Source: Holophaga foetida DSM 6591 (GTDB lineage Bacteria > Acidobacteriota > Holophagae > Holophagales > Holophagaceae). Taken from it: 61,484 nucleotides of DNA. The notes under the pieces are model-generated. The model did not search any database. It was given only the letters and a program-made list of their open reading frames with translations, and was not told the DNA's origin. Positions 26,916-35,875 of the stretch are shown piece by piece (within the stretch, counting starts at the first letter, position 1; each line of letters opens with the position of its first letter). The position numbers and the translations under genes are program-made. The DNA is taken from the NCBI RefSeq assembly GCF_000242615.2, contig NZ_KI912268.1, forward strand, positions 549,857 through 611,340. Direction: 5' to 3'.

Positions 26916-27558
26916 AGCCCTCCAGTCCCCGCATGCAGAGGGCCAGGATGCGTTCAGTGCTCTCCTCGGGATCATCAGCAGTCTCCGCCCCTCCCCAGAT
27001 CACCTCGTTCAATCCGAACATCATGGAATGCCCCTGGATCATTCCGAGGACCGAGATGCACAGGAATCGGACCTTCGCTGCATCCAGAGCGGGACAGAGG
27101 ATCGTGGTGCAGGCTTTTAGCCGATCTGCGATGGGACCAAGGGAAGAGTGGATAAGCTCTTTCAGCGCCGGTCTCGGGGAGCGGAACTCTCGAAGCCAGA
27201 GGACAGAGCCGCACTCGTGGGCCCGATTCTGGTTCTGCTGCTTGATGGCCAGATCGGCATAAAGGAAGCGGACCAGATCCCGGAGCGATTCAATGGCCGC
27301 CTCGCGGGTCGTGGGCACCCCCCTCTGAAGGGCGGTGTTTGCCAGGAATCGCTCCCGGAATTCCGTCATCATGTGCCGGAACACCTCCACGTAAAGCCCC
27401 TCCTTGCCCCCAAAGTGGTGGGAGATGAGGGACAGGGGACGCCCAGCCCTGTCGGCGATCATCCGGATGCTCGTGCCCTCGAATCCGTAGTGGGAAAAGC
27501 ATTCCAGGGCGGCATCCAGAAGGACGGTGCAGGTATCGGATACAGGCTGGGACATCAT
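26884..27558 (-). CDS. TetR-family transcriptional regulator
   Basis: DNA-binding repressor-type protein of about 224 aa. The N-terminal helix-turn-helix is clear: LLDAALECFSHYGFEGTSIR, then MIADRAGRPLSLISHHFGGK and GLYVEVF. The C-terminal helical domain would bind a ligand that is not predictable. ATG 27558 (or 27555, tandem) has CTGGAG upstream and follows the preceding gene's stop by one base, so it is translated with the TonB-like protein. The much longer open frame to 27744 lies inside that gene and is not used. Confidence 0.88.
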   Translation of the reverse strand: MMSQPVSDTCTVLLDAALECFSHYGFEGTSIRMIADRAGRPLSLISHHFGGKEGLYVEVFRHMMTEFRERFLANTALQRGVPTTREAAIESLRDLVRFLYADLAIKQQNQNRAHECGSVLWLREFRSPRPALKELIHSSLGPIADRLKACTTILCPALDAAKVRFLCISVLGMIQGHSMMFGLNEVIWGGAETADDPEESTERILALCMRGLEGFTSGNPAQQA

Positions 27559-27559
27559 G

Positions 27560-28270
27560 CTACTCCAGGTAGAAGCCGACGCCCTGCCAGACCTTGACGG
27601 GGGTCTTGCCGTCCGCAGCCCGGGCGGGATCGAAAACCAGGCGCTTGGCGGCGTCCAGGCAGGCCTCGTTGGCCTTCTGGATCCATTCCCCTTCCCCGGA
27701 GAGCCCCTGGAGAAGCCGCACCTCCATGGCGTCCCCGGCCTCACTCACCAGGACATTCACCACGACTACCCCACGGGCCCTGCGGACGCTGGGAGTCTGG
27801 CGGCCAAGGTTCATCACCCTGGCGGGGGTGATTCCCGAGGACAGCACCACGGGTGCCCCGTCCCCCGTCCGCCCCTGGAGGCGGACCTCGGCCTCGGCCA
27901 GACGCTTCCTCAGGTCCGCGTTCTCATCCTGGACGGTGGCGGTTTCCGCCTTAGCCTTTTTGAGATCCCCCAGGATGTTGTCGAGGCCATGCTGATTCTC
28001 AGCCATGGAGGCCTTGAGCTGGTCCAATTCCCTGCGGAGGGTGGAGGACTCCTCCCGGGCCAGATCCCGGCTCTTCCGGGCACCAGCGGCCTCCTGCTGG
28101 AGACTGTCAAGAGCGGCCAGACGATCCTTGAGTTCATCCCGTTCCTGGCTGAGCTGCTTGACCTGATTCTGAAGTTGCTTGACGGAAGCCGGAGCGGGCT
28201 TGGGCTTGGAAGCCGCCTGGGCGGGAAGGCCCAGGGCAAGTATCAGAGCGATGGAAAGGGGAATACGCAT
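27560..28270 (-). CDS. secreted coiled-coil protein with TonB C-terminal-like domain
   Basis: A 236-aa exported protein. It has a signal peptide (LSIALILALGLPAQA), then a Lys/Pro/Ala linker and a coiled coil of about 100 residues (VKQLQNQVKQLSQERDELKD through ENADLRKRLAEAEVRLQ). The C-terminal domain of about 95 residues resembles the TonB C-terminal fold: ARGVVVVNVLVSEAGDAMEV, LDAAKRLVFDPARAADGKTP, VKVWQGVGFYLE. It lacks the membrane anchor of a true TonB, so energy transduction is unlikely; a periplasmic structural or binding role is inferred. CGGAGG lies before the ATG. The TetR gene follows with no gap. Confidence 0.72.
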   Translation of the reverse strand: MRIPLSIALILALGLPAQAASKPKPAPASVKQLQNQVKQLSQERDELKDRLAALDSLQQEAAGARKSRDLAREESSTLRRELDQLKASMAENQHGLDNILGDLKKAKAETATVQDENADLRKRLAEAEVRLQGRTGDGAPVVLSSGITPARVMNLGRQTPSVRRARGVVVVNVLVSEAGDAMEVRLLQGLSGEGEWIQKANEACLDAAKRLVFDPARAADGKTPVKVWQGVGFYLE

Positions 28271-28294
28271 GAGAAACCTCCGGAACAGGAGGAT

Positions 28295-29419
28295 TCAGCG
28301 GTAGTTCCCCGGCTGGATCCCCCCTGATGGCATTTGCTGTAGCTTGAGAATCCCACGCTTGAGCAGCTTCGCAAAGATGGCATGGCATTCGTCATGGGGA
28401 AAGGGCGAGATGGAGATGATGTCCTTGATGCTCCACACCGAATTGACTCGGGTGGCCAGGAAGGCCTCGTTGGGGCCGAGCTGAGCCTGCATGAGCTCCT
28501 CAATGCTAACCGCCAACTCGGGCACCAGGGTCTCGTCGATGGTGGACTCCTCCATCAGGTGCTCCACCACCTCCAACATTCGGGTGGCTTCCTGGGATTT
28601 GGGCTGCTCTGTGAGGATCTGCTTGAGCTCCGACTGCGCCTCCTGAAGCTTCTGCTTTTCCACCAGCTGGCGGGCCCGCTGCAAGTGGAGACTGGAATGC
28701 TCCCCCAGCTTGCCACCGGGGTGGACGATGCGGAGCATCCCCTTTTCGTGAAGGTCGAAAACCAGCTTGTTGACCTTGAACTCAGGGGCGCGCATCTCGA
28801 TCACAAGCTGATCAATGGTCTTCTGGCCATCCAGACGGGACAGCAGGTCCGCGTCCTCCGGGGCCAGGGGCAGCATTTCGGCAATGGCCTCAGAAATGGC
28901 CTGGACAACGGCATCCCCGCCCTTGACCACCTTGCGGATCCGCTGCCACTCGTCCTTGCGGCGGGCCCCCTCCAGGACAATCCCCGTGACATCAAGACTC
29001 AACAACATGGACCGCTGCTGAGCTCCCTGCCCATCGAAGAACTCGAAATTGCCGACCTCCCACAGGAAGGTGTCAAAGATGGACTCCTCGACCTTGAGCT
29101 GGACGATGCGCCGGATCTCGGCCTCGGTGATGAGCTGACGACTGACAAGGATGCGGCCCAGGAGCTGGTTCTCGTCCTCCTGGGCGGTCAGGGCCTCCCG
29201 AAGCTGCTCTTCGGAGATGCGATTGTAGGCCAGCAGGTACTGCCCCAGGTACTCCCGTGGGTCGGAGGACCAGACACTGGTGACCCGCCCTTCATGAAAG
29301 GCCACTCGCTTGGTATGAAGGAGGCCCTTGAGTTCAAGGATGCCGGTCTTCTTGCCCACGGCCAGCCACTGGAAGATGTCTTCCAGGCCCATGGTAACCA
29401 GATCCCCCTTGAGTCCCAT
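28295..29419 (-). CDS. DUF4388 (PATAN-like) domain protein
   Basis: A 374-aa cytoplasmic protein. The first about 100 residues match DUF4388: GLKGDLVTMGLEDIFQWLAV, KKTGILELKG, FHEGRVTSVWSSDPREYLGQ. This domain is common in signalling proteins of deltaproteobacteria and acidobacteria. A second helical part (ISEEQLREALTAQ, LGRILVSRQLITEAEIRRIV) resembles the GspE/type II secretion N-domain pattern. The rest is helical with winged-helix-like segments (IDQLVIEMRAPEFKVNKLVF). ATG 29419 is chosen because GGAG lies 7 bases upstream. Function is unknown; a regulatory role in gliding, motility or development is often proposed for the domain. Confidence 0.78.
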   Translation of the reverse strand: MGLKGDLVTMGLEDIFQWLAVGKKTGILELKGLLHTKRVAFHEGRVTSVWSSDPREYLGQYLLAYNRISEEQLREALTAQEDENQLLGRILVSRQLITEAEIRRIVQLKVEESIFDTFLWEVGNFEFFDGQGAQQRSMLLSLDVTGIVLEGARRKDEWQRIRKVVKGGDAVVQAISEAIAEMLPLAPEDADLLSRLDGQKTIDQLVIEMRAPEFKVNKLVFDLHEKGMLRIVHPGGKLGEHSSLHLQRARQLVEKQKLQEAQSELKQILTEQPKSQEATRMLEVVEHLMEESTIDETLVPELAVSIEELMQAQLGPNEAFLATRVNSVWSIKDIISISPFPHDECHAIFAKLLKRGILKLQQMPSGGIQPGNYR

Positions 29420-29482
29420 CAATTAGCTCCATCAGCACAACCTGCAGTCCTAGCTCATTTTCATCGACCACCCGAAGAAAGG

Positions 29483-30454
29483 CTATAAGGTTTCGAGGCA
29501 GTCCCGGATCGCCCGGATCAGCCGTTCAGGGTGGTGACGCACGGTATCCATAGAAGGATCTACCAGATCCCTGGAATAAACAGGCACGCCACAAATCTTT
29601 GAAGCACTGATCAGAATGGGTGCCCCCCCCTCCTGACGATAGCGGTCCAGCACCGATGCGGGGAGGGGCGCCTCGTTGGCGATGACCGCCCGGACCCCCA
29701 GCCCACCGAAGGCCTGGATGGCCGCGAGATGATCTTCCAGGGTCAGGCCTGCCGTTTCCCCAGGCTCAGTCATGAGGTTGGCGATGTATACGACCGGGGC
29801 CTCAGAACGCACGATGGCATCCCTGAGTTCATCGATGAGCAGGTTGGGGATGGTGGAGGTGTAGAGACTCCCCGGGGCGAGCAGGATCAGATCCGCCTGG
29901 AGCACCGCCAGCATGGATTCAGGGAGGGGATCAGGGGCCTGGGGCTCCAGCCAGAGGCGAGCCAGGGGGGGCTTGGAATCGTTGACCGCCGTCTCGCCAT
30001 CGTAGCGTTGCCCGGCCATGTCCTCCGCCACCAGGGTCACAGGAACCAGGGTGGACGGAAAGAGCCGCCCCAGGGTCACGAGGCTGCCAGAGAGATCCCG
30101 CAGGGCCTTCACCCAACTGCCTGTGATCTCCGCCAGGGCGAGGAGCATCAGGTTGCCGAGGGCGTGTCCCGCCAGGGACCCGCTGCCTTGGAAGCGGTAG
30201 TTCATCAGGTCCGAAAGAGAGGAATCCTCCCGGATCAGCGCGGTCAGGCAGTTGCGGAGATCCCCGGGCGGGATGCCCCCCAGCTCCGTCCGCAGCCGAC
30301 CGGAAGATCCCCCATTGTCGGAAACCGTAACGATACCGGTGAGCTTCCAGGGATCCCTGGGCCTTCCAGCCTCGATCTTGAGCGCCCGGAGAAGGGCCGC
30401 CAGCCCCGTGCCGCCGCCAATGGCGACCACCTTGAGGGGCTGATCGGGATGCAC
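29483..30454 (-). CDS. yvcK: YvcK/CofD-like UDP-sugar-binding protein
   Basis: A 323-aa protein of the YvcK (gluconeogenesis factor, formerly UPF0052) family, which binds UDP-GlcNAc and links carbon metabolism to cell-wall synthesis. Family motifs are VVAIGGGTGLAALLRALK, TVSDNGGSSGRLR, PPGDLRNCL, YRFQGSGSLAGHALGNLMLL and LAPGSLYTSTIPNLL. The start is GTG at 30454 in a TAGTG overlap with the upstream gene. In many bacteria yvcK sits with rapZ and whiA; here it does not. UppP, a cell-wall carrier recycling enzyme, lies a few genes away. Confidence 0.92.
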   Translation of the reverse strand: MHPDQPLKVVAIGGGTGLAALLRALKIEAGRPRDPWKLTGIVTVSDNGGSSGRLRTELGGIPPGDLRNCLTALIREDSSLSDLMNYRFQGSGSLAGHALGNLMLLALAEITGSWVKALRDLSGSLVTLGRLFPSTLVPVTLVAEDMAGQRYDGETAVNDSKPPLARLWLEPQAPDPLPESMLAVLQADLILLAPGSLYTSTIPNLLIDELRDAIVRSEAPVVYIANLMTEPGETAGLTLEDHLAAIQAFGGLGVRAVIANEAPLPASVLDRYRQEGGAPILISASKICGVPVYSRDLVDPSMDTVRHHPERLIRAIRDCLETL

Positions 30455-30969
30455 TAGAAGCGCTCGAATTCCCCGAAGGCGGCGGTGGCCCGGACGCTAT
30501 CGAAATCCTTTTCAAGAAGGAACTGATGGTGGAGGCCGGGCTCCAGGGTCAGAGCCTGCTGCAGGGCCTCGGCGGAGCGCTCACCCTCGCCCAACTGGGC
30601 CAGGGCCAGGGCCTTGAGGTAGTGGAGACCGCCCCGGTCCTGAGCGGCCTTGAGGGCCTCCTCAGCCATGGCCAGGGCTTCCTTGCCCTCCCCGCGGTTG
30701 AGGTGGACCTGGATGGTCATCTCGCTGGAGGCAGGAAGCACCAGGGAGGCCTGGGTGCCCTTGCGGGCCAGAGCCATCAGGGATGTGCGGACCCGACGGG
30801 CCACCACGAGATCTCCAGCCTCGGAAGCCTCCCGACCGAGAGCCTGAAGGAGCTCCTGAGCCTTGGCGCCCTGACCGGAATACAGTTTCTCGAGGGCCTC
30901 CGACAACTTAGCTTCCAGCCCCCGTTCGGATGTGGAAGCGGTTCCGGCGATCTTCGAATTGTTAGCCAT
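30454..30969 (-). CDS. small helical-repeat (TPR-like) protein
   Basis: A 171-aa protein made of amphipathic helices. LSEALEKLYSGQGAKAQELL, GEGKEALAMAEEALKAAQDR and HYLKALALAQLGEGERSAEA followed by LQQALTLEPGLHHQFL look like degenerate TPR units. It closes with DFDSVRATAAFGEFERF, an ending seen in some TPR proteins. ATG 30969 has GAGGGTGAGC just before it and is preferred to the frame start at 30990. It is translationally coupled to yvcK by overlap. No specific function can be given. Confidence 0.65.
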   Translation of the reverse strand: MANNSKIAGTASTSERGLEAKLSEALEKLYSGQGAKAQELLQALGREASEAGDLVVARRVRTSLMALARKGTQASLVLPASSEMTIQVHLNRGEGKEALAMAEEALKAAQDRGGLHYLKALALAQLGEGERSAEALQQALTLEPGLHHQFLLEKDFDSVRATAAFGEFERF

Positions 30970-30999
30970 GCTCACCCTCGGAAATGTCAAGAATCCCCA

Positions 31000-32193
31000 C
31001 TATAACGTAAAAACCGCTGTCTCGCGGTTGAGCAGCCGGGTAGAAAGCCAAGTCAAGGCCGCTGCCAGCCCCAAGGTCATGGCCAGGGCGATTCCGTATT
31101 CGAAAGCGTTCCCCTGCTGACTGAAGAGCTTGCGGACAGCCAGACTCACATTGAGGATCGGCACATAGGGCAGGAAGGGCATCTTCTCAATGCCTGGAGC
31201 CATGGAAAAGACGGCCATCACCATGACCACCACCATCCCAGGCATGATGGACGTGCCGGCCTCCATGGAATTCCTGGCCCGGATCCCCATCATCACGATG
31301 AAGTTGGCGAAGAGCAGGCCGAGGGGGACCATCAGGAGGAAGGTGAGCCCCAGGACGGCCGGGCTGGCCAAGTCCGCCAGGCTTCCCCCGGAAACCGCCA
31401 CCCCACCCTTGAACGCGCCGCCGATGGATAGCCCCATGCTGAGCAGGTTGATGATGGCGCTCATGAGCCCCACGGAGAAAACGTAGAGGAGCTTGCCCCA
31501 GATGATCTGGTGCCGGGGGAGGCGGGTGGAGAGCAGACTCAGGAGCGTGCCCCGCTCCTTCTCGCCCGCTGTGGCGTAGATACCGTGCTGCATGGAGCCC
31601 GCGAACATCATGAGCATCAGGAGGTAGGGAAGGAAGGCGCCCAGAGTGCGCCCCACCTTCAGGCCCAGATCCCCCATTTCGAGAGTCTCCAGGCGCGAGG
31701 GCGCGTCCAGTTCCAGGGAAGCCCCGGCCTGCCGGAGCCTTTCCTGGACCCAACGGTGATTCTGCTTTTCCAGAACCCGTTTCAATCGCGACAAGGCCAG
31801 ACCTGAGGCATCCTCGCTGGGATCGCAGGCAGCCGTGATGGTGAAGGTCTGTTGGCGCTTGAGCTTCAAGGGCGCCTCAGGCTCCACCTGGATGCGCATT
31901 TCCAAACGCTGATCCCGGATGGCCCGGCGCAGATCCCCCGCAGGAGGCGATACCAGCTCGAAGGACTCGGGCTCGGCCCGCAGGAGCGGCTCCAACAGCC
32001 CCCCAGGGTCCACCAGCAGCACCCGGCTGGCCCGTCCCTGGCGCTTTACCTCGTCCGTGCGGCTCAGGCCGGCCACCATGGCGATGAGAAGCGGGTAGAG
32101 GATGATCGGCAGGAGGAAGGTGAAGAAGACCGTCCTCCTGTCCTTGGAGAGCTCCAGGAACTCCTTCTTGCAAACCAGCAGAGCGCCCCGCAT
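31000..32193 (-). CDS. NatB-type ABC-2 permease
   Basis: Membrane component of an ABC exporter of the Na+/drug (NatAB) type, 397 aa. The N-terminus is MRGALLVCKKEFLELSKDRR, then a first helix (TVFFTFLLPIILYPLLIAMV), a soluble extracytoplasmic domain of about 150 residues, and five or six helices at the C-terminus with the family mark GEKERGTLLSLLSTRLPRHQ. It starts one base after the ATPase gene stop (TGACATG). The open frame extends upstream to 32538 but overlaps the ATPase. Substrate unknown. Confidence 0.88.
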   Translation of the reverse strand: MRGALLVCKKEFLELSKDRRTVFFTFLLPIILYPLLIAMVAGLSRTDEVKRQGRASRVLLVDPGGLLEPLLRAEPESFELVSPPAGDLRRAIRDQRLEMRIQVEPEAPLKLKRQQTFTITAACDPSEDASGLALSRLKRVLEKQNHRWVQERLRQAGASLELDAPSRLETLEMGDLGLKVGRTLGAFLPYLLMLMMFAGSMQHGIYATAGEKERGTLLSLLSTRLPRHQIIWGKLLYVFSVGLMSAIINLLSMGLSIGGAFKGGVAVSGGSLADLASPAVLGLTFLLMVPLGLLFANFIVMMGIRARNSMEAGTSIMPGMVVVMVMAVFSMAPGIEKMPFLPYVPILNVSLAVRKLFSQQGNAFEYGIALAMTLGLAAALTWLSTRLLNRETAVFTL

Positions 32194-32194
32194 G

Positions 32195-32947
32195 TCAGGC
32201 CTCCCCCGCGGCCAACTGGAAGAACACCTCGTCCAGGTTCCGGGCCCCCCGGTCCGAGAGGAGCTGCTCCAGGGGGGCATCCCCGTGCAGAATCCCATCG
32301 AAAAGGATCCCCACCCGGTCACAGATGTCCTCCACCATGGGCATGACATGAGTGGAGACGATGACAGTCCGGCCTTCGGCGCGAAGCTCCCGCAGGAGGT
32401 CCAGGACGGTTTTCGCGGTGAGGACATCCAGGCCCGTGGTGGGCTCGTCGAAAACCACCACCCCGGGGTCGTGGAGCAGAGCCCGGGCCACACTGACCTT
32501 CTGCTTCTGGCCCGTGGAGAAGCCCTCCATGCGCACATCCATGAAATCCAGCAGCCCCAGACGCTCCATGAGGGCCTGAGCCCGGCCCTCGGCGACGTGG
32601 GCCTCCATGTCCTGGAACTGGCCGAAGAGCTTCAGGAACTCCCGGGGCGTGAATCGCCCATATACATTGAGATCCCCTGAGAGATACCCGATGCAGGCCC
32701 GGGCCTGTTCGGGTTCCCGTTCCGCATCGAATCCGCAGACCCGGAGTCGGCCCCTTTCAGCCTGCATGAGCCCCGCGATGAGGCGCAGGGTGGTGGATTT
32801 CCCTGCCCCGTTGGGTCCGAGCAGCCCATAGATTTCGCCCGGACACACCGAAAAGGTGACGCCGCGAACGGCCTCGATGCGCTTTTTCCGGCGGGTCTTG
32901 CGGTCCCGGACCGTGAAGCCCTTGTGGACATCCACCAGTTCGATCAT
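32195..32947 (-). CDS. NatA-type ABC ATPase
   Basis: ATPase partner of the permease encoded next, 250 aa. Walker A GPNGAGKSTT, Q-loop region ACIGYLSGDLNVYGRFTPRE, Walker B VVVFDEPTTGLD and H-loop VIVSTHVM are all present. The signature reads FSTGQKQKVSVARAL (FSTGQ rather than LSGGQ, typical for NatA). The start at 32947 overlaps the uppP stop (ATGA). A charged stretch RDRKTRRKKR follows the first strand, as in NatA proteins. Confidence 0.9.
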   Translation of the reverse strand: MIELVDVHKGFTVRDRKTRRKKRIEAVRGVTFSVCPGEIYGLLGPNGAGKSTTLRLIAGLMQAERGRLRVCGFDAEREPEQARACIGYLSGDLNVYGRFTPREFLKLFGQFQDMEAHVAEGRAQALMERLGLLDFMDVRMEGFSTGQKQKVSVARALLHDPGVVVFDEPTTGLDVLTAKTVLDLLRELRAEGRTVIVSTHVMPMVEDICDRVGILFDGILHGDAPLEQLLSDRGARNLDEVFFQLAAGEA

Positions 32948-33783
32948 CCCCGCAGCCCCAAGACAAGGACGGCAAGCCCCGCAAGAACACAATAGGCAGC
33001 GAAGCCATGGAGTCTGGGCTGGCGGGTGAAGCGATCCAGGAGCCCGATGGCGGCGTATCCTGAAAGCCCCGCCACGACCACACCGACGGCACATGCCAGG
33101 GTCGGAGAGATGGAACCGGCAGGAAAGGCCAACTCGGGAGGCAGGGGCTGGTGACGCAGGAGGGGCATCACCACCTTCTTGCCTTCGTATAGCGCAGCCA
33201 GGGCGATGGTGGGCATGCCCAGCAGGAAACTGAAGCGGGCGGAGGCCGGGAGCTGCAAGCCCCGGAATACGCCCACACAGATGGTGGAGCCGCTTCGGGA
33301 AAGCCCGAACCCGCCCCCCAGCCCCTGGATGGCCCCCACCGCCAGGGCATCCCACCCATTGATCTGACTGAGATCACGCCCATTGCGGCGCTTGGCAGTG
33401 GTATTGGCCACGAAAAGCATCCCCGCCGTGACCAGGAGGAAGACGCCGTAAAGCCACAGATGGCCCTTGGCGAGCTCCTTCCAGTGCCGGGTCAACAGGG
33501 CGAAGACCCCGGTGGGCACCATGGCGATGATCAGCAGGAGGACCATCCGCTGGCCCTCTGGATCCCCCCCGAAGATCCCCCGGACCATCTTTGCCAGATC
33601 CTTCCGAAAGTAGACCGCCAGGGCCGCCAGGGTCCCCACATGGAGCAGGACATCATAGGCCAGAGGCATGCTCTGCTTGAGCAGGAGGTTCTCCACCAGG
33701 GTCAGGTGCGCCGTTGAAGAGACCGGCAGGAACTCCGTGAGCCCCTGGACCAGGCCCAACAGGATGGCGTGAAGAAGCGTCAT
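32944..33783 (-). CDS. uppP: undecaprenyl-diphosphatase UppP (BacA)
   Basis: Inner-membrane enzyme that removes a phosphate from undecaprenyl diphosphate, recycling the lipid carrier for peptidoglycan and other envelope polymers; it confers bacitracin tolerance. The active-site motifs are GLTEFLPVSSTAHL (Glu-rich motif 1) and GFGLSRSGSTI (SRSGST motif 2). About eight hydrophobic helices, 279 aa, normal size. ATG 33783 is chosen: homology starts exactly there (MTLLHAILLGLVQG), and the longer frame to 33975 runs into AT-rich intergenic DNA. It is the first gene of a minus-strand group with the ABC exporter. Confidence 0.94.
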   Translation of the reverse strand: MTLLHAILLGLVQGLTEFLPVSSTAHLTLVENLLLKQSMPLAYDVLLHVGTLAALAVYFRKDLAKMVRGIFGGDPEGQRMVLLLIIAMVPTGVFALLTRHWKELAKGHLWLYGVFLLVTAGMLFVANTTAKRRNGRDLSQINGWDALAVGAIQGLGGGFGLSRSGSTICVGVFRGLQLPASARFSFLLGMPTIALAALYEGKKVVMPLLRHQPLPPELAFPAGSISPTLACAVGVVVAGLSGYAAIGLLDRFTRQPRLHGFAAYCVLAGLAVLVLGLRG

Positions 33784-34161
33784 GCAATACCCCGAGAAAA
33801 GCCCAGTCTCGCATATCCAGGGGGGTTCAGAGGCTGCAAGAAGACGCACGAGCACCCATTCCCGACGGCGAGGGGGATCTCCCGTGCACCCAGATCGATA
33901 CATTGAATTAATTATAAAATTATAATTGTATATAAATAATAATGATACATTCTGAAACAAGATGGATATGACCAATATGGCATTGTTTTAGAACAACTGA
34001 CGCCATTATGCATATTAAACCAATAATTATCCAATCAATAAACATCGTATAGTGATTTTTTGCTCGAAAACAGGGCCAGAATTGCTATTGTTGGCACATT
34101 CAGAAATGAAGCAATGTCACATATCCATCAACAACAGAGACCCCCCAACCCCGAGGACCTC
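33784..34161. other. intergenic region with a strongly AT-rich block
   Basis: Divergent region between uppP and an MCP gene. From about 33895 to 34060 it is almost all A and T (TTAATTATAAAATTATAATT and similar), in sharp contrast to the surrounding DNA. It probably carries the promoters of both genes and may bind a nucleoid protein. No gene seen. The MCP reading frame is open from 34060 but without protein-like sequence before 34162. Confidence 0.6.
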
Positions 34162-35742
34162 ATGCTGAAATCCCTGAGTATCGGCAAACGACTGGGCGCC
34201 GCCTTCGCCCTGGTATTGATCCTGCTGGCCGCCGTCGCCGAACGATCTTTGAACCGGATGGCGCAGCTGGGTCAGCATATGGAGCGCATCGTCAAGGTGT
34301 ACAGTGAAGCAGAACGCCAGGTAGCCGTCATGGACGTAAGCATCACTCGGATTCACCGGGGATTGAGGAGTGTGATCCTTGCGGACTCCCCCCAGACCGT
34401 GGAGCAGGAACTGGCAGCCATCGCCCAGGATCGGACGCTGTACCTGGAAGCGACCAAGCAGCTGCAACCCCTCCTTTCAAATCCCGAGGCCAAGGCCCTC
34501 TTCCAGGCTTTCGAAGAGAGTTCCCAGGCTGCCAGAGCCGCGAATACCGAGGTCATGGACCATATCCGGGCCGGAAGGAAGAAGGAGGCCACCCGGACCC
34601 TGCTGGGCAAGGCGGCAGCCACCAACCAGGTGGGAAGCAATCACCTCCAGAAGCTCTCCAGGTTCATGGCTGATCAGAGCACCAAAGCCTTTGCGGAGAG
34701 CCAGGGGGTCCAGAGGACTGGCATGTTCCTGATCATGGGCATCGCCCTGGTGGCCCTGGTACTGGGCATCAGTGCCTCCATCGTCATCACCCGAAGCATT
34801 GTGCAGCCGGTCAAGCGCTTCGTGGATGTCCTCAAGACCGTCGAGAGCGGGGATCTGAGGATCGAGGCTGAGGTGGACAGCCGGGATGAGATCGGCGTCC
34901 TGGCTGCCTCCATGAATGCCACCCTGGCCAGACTCCGAAGCACCATCGGGGAAGTCGCCCAAGCCGCCGCCTCCGTATCCAGTGGTGCCACCCAGCTCAG
35001 CGCCACCGCCGAAGAAATGGCCCAGGCCACCCAGGTCATCGCGGAAGGTGGCAACAGCCTGCACCAAGTCACGGAAAGCGTCGCCTCCGCCATGCTCGAA
35101 CTCTCCGCCAACGTCGAGCAGGTGGCCGGCAACGTCCAGACTTCCGTGGATCACTCCCACCAGGCCGTCCAGGCCGTGGAAGAGGGCACCCAGGGCAGCC
35201 AAGCCGCCGCCGAAGACATGGCCCGCATCCAGGGAGTCACCGCCCGCATCGCCAGGGCCATCTCGGTGATCCAGGAGATCGCCCGCCAGACCAATCTCCT
35301 TTCCCTCAATGCGGCCATCGAAGCCGCCAAGGCAGGAGCCCAGGGCAAGGGTTTCGCCGTGGTGGCCGAGGAAGTCCGCAAGCTGGCGGAACGCAGCCGG
35401 GCCTCCGCCCAGGAAATCGAGACGCTCCTGAGCGAAACCCACGCCGCTGTCACCGAAGGACACACTTCGGTCAGGACCAGCCTGGAACAGATGGAGCACC
35501 TCCAGTCCTCCATCGAGACCATGGCCTCCATGGTGAAGGAGATCGGCACCGCCACCGGGGAGCAGACCAGCACCGCCAACCAGGTGGCCCGACAGGTGGA
35601 AGGGGCCGCTTCCGAGGTCCGCCAGAACGCCGTAGCGACTCGCCAGCTCTCTGCCACCGTCCATGAGATTTCGCGGACTTCCGCCGAACTGGCGAGGATT
35701 TCCGAGGGTCTCAACCTTTCAGTGGCCCAGTTCCAGGTTTAG
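34162..35742 (+). CDS. methyl-accepting chemotaxis protein
   Basis: Membrane chemoreceptor of 526 aa. A first helix ([20 protein letters not shown]), a periplasmic four-helix-bundle domain of about 155 residues and a second helix ([20 protein letters not shown]) precede one HAMP domain ([20 protein letters not shown]). The signalling tip is [20 protein letters not shown], then [23 protein letters not shown] 34162 has GAGG upstream and puts the first helix at the usual place. It stands alone with its own terminator, so it is an orphan receptor that could feed the operon at 13.6-25 kb. Confidence 0.92.
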   Translation: MLKSLSIGKRLGAAFALVLILLAAVAERSLNRMAQLGQHMERIVKVYSEAERQVAVMDVSITRIHRGLRSVILADSPQTVEQELAAIAQDRTLYLEATKQLQPLLSNPEAKALFQAFEESSQAARAANTEVMDHIRAGRKKEATRTLLGKAAATNQVGSNHLQKLSRFMADQSTKAFAESQGVQRTGMFLIMGIALVALVLGISASIVITRSIVQPVKRFVDVLKTVESGDLRIEAEVDSRDEIGVLAASMNATLARLRSTIGEVAQAAASVSSGATQLSATAEEMAQATQVIAEGGNSLHQVTESVASAMLELSANVEQVAGNVQTSVDHSHQAVQAVEEGTQGSQAAAEDMARIQGVTARIARAISVIQEIARQTNLLSLNAAIEAAKAGAQGKGFAVVAEEVRKLAERSRASAQEIETLLSETHAAVTEGHTSVRTSLEQMEHLQSSIETMASMVKEIGTATGEQTSTANQVARQVEGAASEVRQNAVATRQLSATVHEISRTSAELARISEGLNLSVAQFQV

Positions 35743-35755
35743 CAGGGGAGTGCAG

Positions 35756-35793
35756 ACACAGCGCGTCTCCCCTTGGGAGGCGCGCTGTGTTCT
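35756..35793 (+). terminator. terminator-like hairpin after the MCP gene
   Basis: ACACAGCGCGTCTCC (35756-35770) pairs with GGAGGCGCGCTGTGT (35776-35790), 14 of 15 bases, around a CCTTG loop, followed by TCT only. It probably ends the MCP transcript. Confidence 0.65.
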
Positions 35794-35875
35794 ATGCGTG
35801 CTTCCCAAGGGGGTCGTTATATAGCAAAATATATTTCGCCACCCAACTTGGCGGCCCCCACTGCAGAAACAGGCC

